A stretch of DNA of 64,000 nt, taken from positions 930,001 through 994,000 of the forward strand of contig NC_052479.1 in the NCBI RefSeq assembly GCF_009730915.1, given 5' to 3'. Below the pieces are notes generated by a model that had not been told where the DNA came from, made no database searches, and saw only the letters and a list, made by a program, of their open reading frames with translations. Each line of letters begins with the position of its first letter. The stretch's first letter is position 1. The translations under genes were made by a program, and so were the position numbers. The DNA comes from Dioscorea cayenensis subsp. rotundata (taxonomy: Eukaryota; Streptophyta; Magnoliopsida; Dioscoreales; Dioscoreaceae). Positions 1 to 11,013 of the stretch are shown here, one piece after another.

Positions 1-1221
1 TAACTTTGAGATAAAAATATATAAGTAAAAATGAATGTTCTGTGCTCCACATGTGAGGTTTATGTACAGTATTACTGACTTTGTGATGTGATAATGCTGT
101 ACAAGTAATTATCCCAAAATATTTCTTTTTACAGGGACATAAATGAAAATTTGCAGGCCCATTTAACTTGAGCCCATTTGAGCCCATGGCCACATATGGG
201 ACCCGCCACCAGCACTGGCCCCATTTGTTCATTTCTTCCATCTTTTTCCATCGCAGCCGCTTCGCTTCGAGCTTGACTCATGCTTATCTCTCTTGCTTGA
301 CCACCATCAGCGATCTCCATCTCTCTTGAAGGTAACCAGTTCGATCATTACTCATTGTTTTCTTCTAATGATTCTTCTATTTCGATTGTTTTCATTGATC
401 TCATGCACTGTGCTTTTGTTGTTTGATTTAGATGAGAGTTTAGGAGTCGATAGATAAGTGTTTTTGGAACTTTTATTGTGAAATTCCTTGATTTTCGGAG
501 TTGAAGTAGTATTGGAATGATTCTAGGATGTGTTTTTCCAATTACGTTTTACTGCTTTATGATGAATGATTTTTCTTTTTTTTCTTTTTTGGAGAATATT
601 CAGGAGATGAATAGTTGAAGTGATTCCATGTGTTTTCTTTCCGTAGTTTTCAACGAGTTCTTTTGATACATATATATGTAAATATCAATTGTTAAGTGAA
701 AGAAAGTAAAAAAATTTCATCTTTATGGCATCATGTTTTATGTGAATAAAATGAAGTTTCTTCTTTATAGTGCATCCTTTTTATGTGAAAAGAGTAAATA
801 TTTCATCTTTATAGCATCCTTTTCTTTGGGTGAAGAAAGTAAAAATTTCATCTTTATTAGCAGAAGAGGAAGAGATTTAGCCCCTTCTGTTCTTCCTATG
901 TTCAATCCTTATGCATTTTTACTTTGCTAGACTAAGCCATGTTGATAAGCATAGTGGCTGTTCTAGCTTTTGTTTTTGTGTGTGTGTGTGTGTTGATGTT
1001 CAAGTCAACATAAAAAAATTTAGGGTTCTTATAGATTCAATTGGTTATAATTTTTTTCTTTCAACCACTTCTACAATGATAATATGGTAAAACACTCTGT
1101 CTCTAATATGGCTTGTCCACATTTGTTTATTTCATGGCAAAGCTCTAAAGATGAGCCTTTTTTTTTTTTGGCTAGCAGAGTTCTAATTAAGATTGATTTC
1201 AGGAAAAGAAAGGGCATTGGA
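1..1221 (+). other. Left flank, promoter and probable 5' leader intron of 5-oxoprolinase
   Basis: No protein-coding gene is recognisable here. Several GCCCAT/GGCCCA motifs, similar to plant site II elements, lie at about 153-190 before a C/T-rich leader-like stretch. A good donor (AAG/GTAACC, intron from 332) and a pyrimidine-rich acceptor (AG at 1201-1202) flank an AT-rich stretch and lie just before the start codon at 1222. This suggests one leader intron of about 870 bp. A short TG microsatellite lies near 979-992. The transcript structure is inferred, not observed. Confidence 0.5.
696..870. repeat. Four degenerate copies of a ~45-bp tandem repeat in the leader intron
   Basis: Units begin with GTGAA at about 696, 742, 785 and 830. 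Each contains a form of AGTAAA...TTTCATCTTTATAGCATCC. The spacing is 43-46 bp and the copies have diverged. The array lies inside the probable leader intron of the 5-oxoprolinase gene. No function is visible. Confidence 0.6.
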
Positions 1222-4200
1222 ATGGGGAGTATCAAGGAGGAAAAGTTTAGGTTTTGTATCGATAGAGGAGGAACTTTCACAGATATTTATGCTGAAGTCC
1301 CTGGTCAGTCAGATTGCCGTGTGATGAAACTCTTGTCAGTGGATCCAGCGAATTATGAAGATGCTCCGGTGGAAGGGATTCGAAGAATTCTAGAAGAATG
1401 CAGTGGTCAGAAGATCCCTCGATCTTCTAAGATCCCCACGGACAAGATTGAATGGATTCGCATGGGTACCACAGTTGCCACCAATGCTCTCCTTGAGAGG
1501 AAAGGTGAGAGAATTGCTCTTTGTGTGACTCAGGGGCTTCAGAGATTTGCTTCTAATCGGAAACCAAGCTCGCCCGAATATCTTTGATCTTACTGTTGCA
1601 AAACCTTCAAATCTATATGAGGAGGTTATAGAGGTTGATGAGAGGATTGAGCTTGTTCTTGATAAGGAAACTGAGTCATCTTCTTTGGTGGAAGGGATAT
1701 CTGGGGAGTTTATCAGGGATGGCAAGGCCACTCGACAAAGAAGCATTAAAGCCTTTACTCAAAGGTTTGCTTGATAAAGGGATAAGTTGTTTGGCCGTTG
1801 TTCTGATGCATTCTTACACTTACCCTCACCATGAGATCTTGGTTGAGGAGCTTGCTTTGGGTATGGGCTTTAGGCATGTGTCTCTATCATCAGCTTTGAC
1901 TCCAATGGTTCGTGCTGTGCCTCGTGGTCTAACAGCTAGTGTAGATGCATACCTGACACCAGTCATTAAGGAATATTTATCAGGGTTTATGTCCAAATTT
2001 GAGGGTGGGTCGGGAAAGGTGAATGTATTGTTTATGCAATCCGATGGAGGCCTTGCACCTGAACAGAGATTTTCCGGGCATAAGGCAGTCTTGTCAGGTC
2101 CTGCTGGAGGAGTTGTTGGTTACTCGCAAACACTTTTTGGGCTTGAAACAACGAAACCACTGATTGGTTTTGACATGGGTGGCACTTCCACGGATGTCAG
2201 TCGATATGATGGGAGCTATGAGCAAGTTCTTGAGACTCAAATTGCCGGTGCGATAATTCAAGCACCTCAGCTTGACATCAATACTGTTGCTGCTGGAGGA
2301 GGGTCAAGGCTAAAGTTCCAGTTTGGCTCTTTCCGTGTAGGCCCAGAATCTGTTGGGGCACATCCCGGTCCTGTTTGTTACAGAAAAGGAGGTGAATTAG
2401 CTGTGACAGATGCTAATTTGATACTTGGAACTGTCATACCAGACTACTTCCCATCCATCTTTGGCCCACATGAAGATCAGCCATTAGACCTTGAAGCTAC
2501 AAGGAAAGCATTTGAAAAACTGTCGGGTGAGATTAATTCTTATAGAAAGAATCAGGATCCATCAGTAAAGGACATGTCGGTGGAGGAGATCGCTCTTGGA
2601 TTTGTAAATGTTGCCAATGAAACCATGTGCCGTCCTATCCGACAGTTGACAGAAATGAAAGGTCATGAAACAAGAAACCATGCACTTGCGTGCTTTGGAG
2701 GAGCTGGCCCCCAGCATGCATGCTCCATTGCTAGATCTTTGGGCATGTCCGAAGTCTTAATCCATCGATATTGTGGGATACTAAGTGCATATGGCATGGG
2801 CTTGGCTGATGTTGTTGAAGAGGCACAAGAGCCGTATTATTCTGTTTATGATTTAGATTCTGTGCTTGAGGCGTCTCGCAGGGAGACTGCTCTGTCATTG
2901 CAAGTAAAAGAAAAACTGAGAGAGCAGGGTTTTAGAGACGAAAGCATTTTGACAGAGTCATATCTTAACTTGAGATACGAGGGTACTGACACCGCCATCA
3001 TGGTGAAGCGACAGAAAGAAGGGCCGGAGAATGACTATGCTGCCGAGTTCTTGAAACTTTTCCAGCAAGAGTATGGCTTCAAACTACAGAACAGAAAGAT
3101 CCTCATCTGTGATGTAAGAGTTCGAGGTATAGGGGTTACCAACATCTTGAAGCCTAAGGAACTACAACCAGCTTCAGGAAATCCTACACCTGAAGGCTTG
3201 TACAAGATTTACTTTCAAAATGGATGGCAAGAAACAGCTTTATTCAAGCTGGAGAATTTAGGTTACGGGCACACACTACAGGGCCCAGCGATCATCATGA
3301 ATGGCAACAGTACTGTAATCATAGAACCAGACAGTAAATCATCAATCACAAAATATGGCAATATAAGAATTGAGATCGGTGCAGCCCAAAGCACTGTTAA
3401 AATCGCAGAGAGGGTTGCAGATGTGGTCCAGTTATCAATCTTTAACCATAGATTTATGGGCATTGCTGAACAGATGGGTCGTACACTTCAGAGAACCTCC
3501 ATCTCAACAAATATAAAGGAGCGCCTCGATTTTTCTTGTGCTCTTTTTGGTCCAGATGGAGGACTTGTTGCTAATGCACCTCATGTTCCAGTTCATCTGG
3601 GTGCGATGTCTAGTACTGTCTGTTGGCAGTTGAACTACTGGGGTGATAATCTTAGTGAAGGAGATGTTCTAGTTACTAATCATCCGTGTTCAGGAGGTAG
3701 CCATCTTCCTGATATAACTGTCATCACACCAGTTTTCGACAACGGGCAGGTGGTGTTCTTTGTTGCTAGCCGAGGACATCATGCGGAGATCGGTGGGATA
3801 ACTCCAGGAAGCATGCCGCCCTTTTCAAAGTCTATATGGGAAGAAGGTGCTGCAATTAAAGCATTCAAACTTGTAGAGAAAGGTGTCTTCCAAGAAGAAG
3901 GAATTATCAATCTGCTTCTGTCACCTCGTTCTGATGATTATTCATGTCCAAAGATTCCAGGAACCCGTAGGCTTCAAGACAATTTATCAGATCTCCATGC
4001 ACAAGTGGCTGCAAACCAGAGGGGAATAATTCTCATCAAAGAACTCATCGAACAATACGGCCTAGAAACTGTCCAGTCCTACATGACCTACGTGCAAACA
4101 AATGCAGAAGAAGCTGTTAGGGAAATGCTCAAAGCAGTGTCATCTAATTTGGTGAAAGAGAAGAATTCTACAGTCATTGAGGAGGAAGATTACATGGATG

Positions 4201-5000
4201 ATGGATCTCGGATCCATCTAAAACTAACCATTGACGGTGAAAAAGGTGAAGCGAATTTTGATTTTGAAGGGACTAGTTCTGAAGTCTACGGGAACTGGAA
4301 TGCACCGAAAGCAGTGACTGCTGCTGCAGTGATCTACTGCCTCCGTTGCTTAGTGAATGTCGACATCCCGCTAAATCAAGGTTGTTTAGCTCCCGTACAA
4401 ATTCATATTCCTGAAGGTTCTTTCCTTTCGCCAAGCGACAAGGCTGCTGTAGTCGGTGGTAATGTGCTTACATCTCAGCGAGTCACCGATGTTGTTCTCA
4501 CTGCATTTCAGGCGTGCGCTTGCTCGCAGGGCTGCATGAACAATCTGACATTCGGAGATGACACCTTTGGTTACTATGAAACCATTGGAGGTGGCAGTGG
4601 AGCTGGTCCGTGCTGGGATGGCACAAGCGGAGTCCAGTGTCATATGACAAATACAAGAATGACCGATCCTGAAATCTTTGAGCAGCGTTATCCAGTTATT
4701 CTGCACAGGTTTGGTTTACGTGAAAACAGCGGAGGTGTTGGCCTCCACAGAGGAGGTGATGGCCTTGTCAGAGAGATTGAGTTCCGGCGTCCTGTTGTGG
4801 TCAGCATTCTTTCAGAAAGGCGAGTTCATGCTCCAAGAGGATTGAACGGCGGAAACAATGGCGCCCGTGGGGCTAATTACCTGATTAGGAAAGACAAACG
4901 ACAAGTTTATCTCGGCGGAAAGAATACCATTCTTGTGAATGCCGGTGAAATTCTTCAGATACTGACTCCAGGTGGTGGTGGCTATGGCTCTGCTTGTTAA
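1222..5000 (+). CDS. OXP1: 5-oxoprolinase (ATP-dependent), with two apparent +1 frame shifts
   Basis: This enzyme opens 5-oxoproline to glutamate using ATP, in the cytosolic gamma-glutamyl/glutathione recycling pathway. The start at 1222 ([20 protein letters not shown]) opens the hydantoinase A N-terminal region, with the DRGGTFTD loop at residues 14-21. The hydantoinase A core follows, with DMGGTSTD near 2171-2195 and [11 protein letters not shown] near 2691-2725. The hydantoinase B half runs from about 3430 and ends in a Gly-rich GGGGYG tail. There is no coding intron, as in Arabidopsis OXP1. The frame moves by one base near 1534-1538 (in GGGG) and again near 1716-1720 (in GGG). Both moves fit one extra base, and without them the product is about 1258 residues, close to the family length. 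The 1,100 codons after the second shift are fully open, so assembly error or a very recent change is likelier than an old pseudogene. Confidence 0.95.
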
Positions 5001-6322
5001 ACACCAAGATTGCCATTTCTCAATCAGTAATAATTCCATCATTTTGTACCAGTTCATGCTTGTTACAACAGATAAACAGTGATGATGAAAATAAGTGTGA
5101 TGCCCATGTTTTTCATTGTTGATATGATTTATAGACCTCAGTTTGGGTAATCTTGAACATTTGTTCCAATGAAATTTACATTATCTTTTTCTGAGAAAAT
5201 TATTGTAATTTGCTTTCAGTTTCAAAGAGAATTGGAAGCAATTGTATGAATTTTGTCACTTTATGAAAATGCTGCGTGGTGGACATGTTGTTATTATTAT
5301 ATGATTATAATGAACTCGTCTTTAACGAGTGATTTGGACTTCAGTTTTCTTATTAATCCATATGAATAAACACCATTTGTCATTATTGCCATTAAATGAT
5401 TGTTTGGGATTTTAGCATATATATCCTTGGAAACATGGATAATTATTACATCGCATTAAAATAAGATTTATTTTTATACACTTATTTTAGCAATGACAAT
5501 AAAAAAAAAATAGAAATGGAGATGATGGTATATATATATTAAGTATAGCTGGTAAATAATGTGAATAGTAATTTGACCCATTTTATCAAATATATACATA
5601 CCCTCATATAATTGACATTGATTCAATATATCATTCAACTATTATTATTTTTTTTATAACACATGAAAATGATATTCTTAAAAAAAAAAATTAAGTTTTT
5701 GGTGGAATCATATATACAATTATTTACTAGTAGAGTCATATATATATATATATATATATATATGACACGTGAACTGCTGAAGTGCTAATAAAGATTTGAT
5801 TGAGTTGATTAGTTTTTAGATTTTTGGTTTTTTTATAATTGATGCATGTCTAATAGAAAATAAAGTTGAACGATTGAGATTTGTTGAGTGATTGAACGAT
5901 AATATCCCACTCTTTACTATGCTACTATTTATAAATATAAATGATGCCATTTATTGTATCTTGCACACCATAAATTTTAAATTTACGGACATTCATAAAT
6001 GATGGATATATATATAAGTTTTAACCAACGGTCTCCCCTGGGGTTAGGGTGCTTATCGTCTTTTTCAAAAAAAAATTAAAATTAGGTGATATTTTGGCAA
6101 ATAACTTTTATAAAGCACCACTAACATAATAAAAGTATTTTATTTGAAAAATCAGAATAGTCACATTTATTAAAACTTCTCTAATTAATTTTATAATTAA
6201 ATGACCTCATAAGATTATCACGTCCGTCCATGAACCACGTCACGGACGGTCACGATTTCCTCAATGAGTCAACACAAAACTCTCTCAATTCTTATCGTTC
6301 CACTCTAATTGCATTTCTCATG
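5001..6322. other. AT-rich intergenic region between OXP1 and UXS
   Basis: The first 300 bp or so are probably the OXP1 3' untranslated region. The rest is AT-rich with homopolymers and a (TA)n run near 5740-5762. I see no coding region, tRNA or clear transposon ends. The last 150 bp belong to the UXS promoter. Confidence 0.6.
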
Positions 6323-6339
6323 TATAAATAAAACCCTAA
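6220..6339 (+). promoter_or_regulatory. UXS core promoter: CCACGTCA motif, TATA box, telo-box
   Basis: CCACGTCA at about 6235-6242 is the complement of TGACGTGG, the bZIP unfolded-protein-response element type. It sits between CGTCCGTCC and GGACGG half-sites that form a small imperfect palindrome. A TGAGTCA motif lies at 6265-6271. TATAAATA is at 6323-6330, followed at once by a telo-box AAACCCTAA at 6331-6339. A leader intron probably starts at the GTAAGA donor near 6399 and ends at AG 6935-6936, just before the ATG. Motif function is inferred from known families. Confidence 0.6.
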
Positions 6340-6952
6340 AAACCCTGGAATTTCCCAAAATTTCTCACAAATTTGAGATTTTTTTCTCTCAATAAAGGTA
6401 AGAATTCTTCGGATTTTTCATCCACATCGGTGAATTGGGAATTCGAGATCTCGATTTGGTACTGTCGTTAGCCTGGCGTTTTCATTATTCGATCCACCAT
6501 CCGGTTGTTTTCGTGTTTTCTAAGCATTAGTCCCTTTCTTTTTCAATTCGCTTTTTCTTTTCATTTGATTTGGGATTTATTATATGTCGTTTGGTTTGAT
6601 CGGTTGGTGCGAGGTCTATATAAGGTTGAATGGATCTATAGTGTTTTTGTGAGCTTTTGAGGTTGTTGTTTGATTGATTTGAGCTGTGGAAATAAGGTTT
6701 TTAATTTTTTTCTTTCTTTTTTTTTCTAGATTTTTGTTTTTGGTTGTGAAAATGCTGTTTTTGTTGATTTAAGTGTTAGGAAATTGTTTTTTCAGTTTGT
6801 AGTTTTGGGTTATTTCGGTTGATTTTAAGTGTTAGGAAATTGTTTTTTTTTGTTAATTTAGTTTTCTGGTTTTCGATTTTTTTCTTTTAAATTTTCTGTA
6901 TGTTTTTGTTGAGATCTGTGTGATTTTTGTTACTAGTTTGAGATCAAGAGCA

Positions 6953-9900
6953 ATGGCGAAGGAATCTACCAATGGGGACAATCACTCTGTGACTAAGCCT
7001 CCTCCAACTCCTTCCCCTCTACGATTTTCCAAGTTTTTTCAGGTATACTTCGAGTTACTGGGAATCAGATCACCATTGCCCTTTGGTATCTTTGAATCCA
7101 CTGATTTAGAAGTTAAAAGATTAGATCTCTCATCTGATTCATTAGAAAAGGCATCATTTTTTTTATGAGAATTTTTCATTTTAATTTCACTGAATGGCAG
7201 TCAAATATGCGAATCTTGGTGACTGGGGGTGCTGGCTTCATTGGATCTCATCTGGTTGACAAATTGATGGAGAATGAGAAGAATGAGGTACTCTTCTCTG
7301 ATGGTTTCTTTGAGTTTTCTTATAATTTTAGAATTATTTAATTTACTAACTTCTAGAGATGCACTTTATGCTATAATCTCAGAGATTTAGATTTCATAGT
7401 CTTTTGAGGTCTGACCCCACATGCATATGGTCCATTCGGAAAAGTCTTGAGCTTTTTTTCTTTTTCTTTTTCTTTTTTTCCATTTTGCTCTATCAAAAGA
7501 AATGCTGTCATAAAATTTAATCATGCACAAATAACATTTAATCCTCCATTGTGTATGCAAAACGTCTGCCATTCCTCTTGTGATTTTCAATTGATCATGT
7601 GGTTTATATCACAAACTGCTGACTGTTATCACTGGCTTAACTTTGGTTTTATTACACTTATTGGAAATAAGAATTATTTTTTCTGATGTGAACACTTATC
7701 ATAGAATGTTCCTACTTTATTTAGTGATCACACTAATGGTCGTTGTTATTTCTTCTACACAGGTTATTGTTGCTGATAACTTTTTCACTGGGTCAAAGGA
7801 CAACCTTAGGAAATGGATTGGCCATCCAAGATTTGAGCTCATCCGACATGGTACTGTTATGTTACCATTTCAAGCTTAATACCTCCCATTTTTAAAACTT
7901 CCATCAGAATATGAATATGGATAAAATTACAAGATTGAAGCACTTTTTCTGGTATTTTTTCCTTACTGTTTAATGTGTTTAATTCTCAATGTCAATCTAT
8001 GTGCCCTTGTAGATGTCACTGAACCCTTGCTAGTTGAGGTTGATCAGATCTATCATCTTGCTTGCCCTGCATCTCCAATTTTTTACAAATACAATCCTGT
8101 GAAGGTATGCCTATTTGCATGACTGCATCAAATGAGGAGCAAAGTTACATTTTTGGAACAATAGGAATATTACTGAGTTCATGAAGCATTTTTTTGTGAC
8201 AAATTCTCTACAATTCTACCATCAGAAGCATATTTTTAGAACAGGGAACAGGGACAAATGAAAGTAATATACTCAATTCAAGGCACTCTGGCAGTGTACC
8301 AAGCAAATAGTATCTTCATATGGTCTTTCTGTTGCCTAACTGTTGTTATAATAATCTTGATTGCTGCCATGGACTCTACTTTCATGCTTAACCCTTTAAT
8401 TTGGAGCCCCACTGTTTTAAATTTGAAACTTTACTCTCATGCTTAACTTTCCACATCGAGGAGGGTGAACAACATGGAGTTCTATCAGCCTTGAGATTTC
8501 TGAGGAAACTCTTTTATCACCTGTTGCATCTGGTGTCTTTTTTACCGTTTGTTGTGGTTCTTTATAGTTGGTGTTTTGTGTTATGAGCATAGTTGTTCTC
8601 AATCTTAGTTTTTTGCATGCATGTTTTTTGGGCCAATATAAATTTATTAAACTTCAAAAGGAATGACTGGCTTTAAATTGATGCATGACAGACAATAAAG
8701 ACAAATGTCATCGGCACCTTGAACATGCTGGGTCTTGCAAAGCGTGTTGGAGCTAGGTAAAATTAGATGCATATTGTGTTGTTTGATACTTGTTCATTTA
8801 TGAAACAAAATAGCTGCTGATTCTCCTGCATAATTTGCTCATAGGATCTTGTTGACGTCAACTTCTGAGGTTTATGGTGATCCTCTTGAGCATCCCCAAA
8901 AGGAGGAGTACTGGGGAAATGTTAACCCAATTGGTATGTTTTCATCACTCATTCAAATTATTTCCGCTACTTGATTTGATTATCATCCCAATCTCTGCCT
9001 TGTGATACTCCACTTTAGTTTTCTGCTTCACTAATCATTCCTTGAGTGTGAGAATATATAGTAGTAGCTCTTTAATGGAAATGCAAGTCCTCCCCTTGAT
9101 GTCTGAGGATACAAGTGTGCCAGTTTCAAATTTTAAGATGTTTAACACCAGGATTTTTTTTCCTACAGGAGTCAGGAGCTGCTATGATGAGGGAAAACGT
9201 GTGGCAGAAACTTTGATGTTTGATTACCACAGGCAACATGGCATAGGTTAAAACTCATCCTGCTCTTAGCACAAAAGTTGCTCTATATTATATGCTAAAA
9301 AATTGTTCTTTGTTGTGGATTTTATATTTCTGGTTGAAGAAATCCGAATTGCTAGAATTTTCAATACTTATGGACCAAGAATGAACATTGACGATGGCCG
9401 TGTTGTCAGCAACTTTATTGCTCAAGCAATCAGGTTAATTCTACTGTTCAATCTTCCAAAATTTAATTATGTGTTTGTTCTTACAAGTTCTACTTTCTCA
9501 TATCATCTAATAATTCTTTATTTAAATTTTGGTTGATATAGGGGTGAAACACTAACCGTTCAAGCTCCGGGAACACAAACTCGTAGTTTCTGTTATGTTT
9601 CTGACATGGTATCGATAGTCATTTAACTCATTCCCTTTGTTACATAATTTAAAAGATCCATTATATGAGTGCAATTTGATCGGAAAACTGAATGTATGAT
9701 TTACATTCTCAACTATCTCAGGTGAATGGCCTAATCCGGCTGATGGAAGGAGAAAGCACAGGTCCCATTAACATAGGAAATCCAGGTAAATTTTCATCGA
9801 TCTTTCTCCCTGATTGAATTTAAATGTGCATTAGCTGAATGATACTCTTTGTCGGGTGCAGGTGAATTCACAATGATGGAGCTTGCCGAGACTGTGAAGG

Positions 9901-10189
9901 AGGTGGGTCTTTAATCATCTTCTAAAAATCACTTTTACCTGTGATTGCCATTGAATTTTTTGTGTTCTTAAAAGAGATCAGTAACATGAGGTTTGAAATG
10001 CAGCTGATTAATCCGTCCGTGAGTGTGACAATAGTCGAGAACACACCAGACGATCCGAGGCAAAGGAAGCCGGATATCACAAAAGCGAAGGAGTTGCTCG
10101 GATGGGAGCCGAAGGTTAAACTGAGAGACGGCCTGCCTCTCATGGAAGAGGATTTCCGTCACAGGCTCGGCGTGCCGAAGAATGCTTGA
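6953..10189 (+). CDS. UXS: UDP-glucuronic acid decarboxylase (UDP-xylose synthase), cytosolic type
   Basis: The enzyme converts UDP-glucuronate to UDP-xylose with bound NAD, supplying xylose for cell-wall polymers. Twelve coding exons with GT-AG junctions give 346 residues: 6953-7042, 7201-7287, 7763-7850, 8013-8104, 8692-8756, 8845-8933, 9169-9246, 9340-9433, 9542-9608, 9722-9785, 9862-9902, 10004-10189. It is an extended short-chain dehydrogenase. The Rossmann loop GGAGFIG is at residues 39-45, TSTSEVYG at 145-152, and the catalytic Y-x3-K pair is Y176/K180. The N-terminus is short and polar with no membrane anchor, matching the soluble class (UXS3/5/6-like) rather than the Golgi-anchored class. 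All exon phases join cleanly with no frame break. Which paralogue it is cannot be decided from the window. Confidence 0.96.
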
Positions 10190-11013
10190 ATCCAATCATC
10201 CAAGTTCCTTCCAGTTCTATAAATGTCATCATTTGATCATCTTTAGAATAAATGCTTGGATATCATCCCTCATTTCTTTTTTGTTTTTTTTTTCCCCTTC
10301 AAATTTTCTGATTGAATTTATCATCCTATCCAAAATTATGAAGAAGAGATTTATTTCTTTGTTTTGGCTTCTTGGTTGGTGGTGTGTTAAGGATATAATA
10401 CATTGAGAAAAATGGTTTTGTTTTTCAGGTTGGTTTTAATCAAGTTTGTTGTTTTGGAAGGTGGTTCATGATCCTGTTTTTCTTTTCTCTCAACTCAAAA
10501 ATGTATTTTTCAGGGTCCAAAACGCATAAAATCTTTGTTTAATTTAAAGTACCAAAAAGACCCCTCAAAAAAGAGAAGAATTTTTTTCAAAAAAAGTGAC
10601 TTAGTTATTTAAATGGTACATTAAAAGTCACAATTCAATTCCAATTTTTTTGGAATTAACAAGATTTTCTTTAATTAACGTAAATAAGTAAATAAAATAA
10701 CTACCCAAACTAAATATATATATGTAATAATAAATATTTTATTTTACTATTTCTAATCCCTAATTTTATATTTTATATTAATTATAAATAAAATTACTTA
10801 GATGCTTCAAACTATGGGAAGGTTATTTTAGTCATTTCACGGTTCTCTATGTCGGACACGTGTCGCCATGTATGTACGCATTTCGCCAGCTGTGGGTTGC
10901 CACCTTTTTCGTCTCAAATCCTCATCTCCGGGCCTCCGGCGATCTAGGGTTAGGGTTCCGTTCTCCTTCTCGTTCTCTCTTTCAAATGCTCTTGCCGCTG
11001 GGCCGCGCGAAGA
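10190..11013. other. Intergenic region with G-box/ABRE and telo-box-like motif
   Basis: This holds the UXS 3' untranslated region, about 400 bp of AT-rich spacer, then the promoter and leader of the next gene. A palindromic GACACGTGTC at 10855-10864 is a G-box of the ABRE type. A TAGGGTTAGGG motif lies at about 10946-10956 in the leader. No ORF here looks like a gene. Confidence 0.55.
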
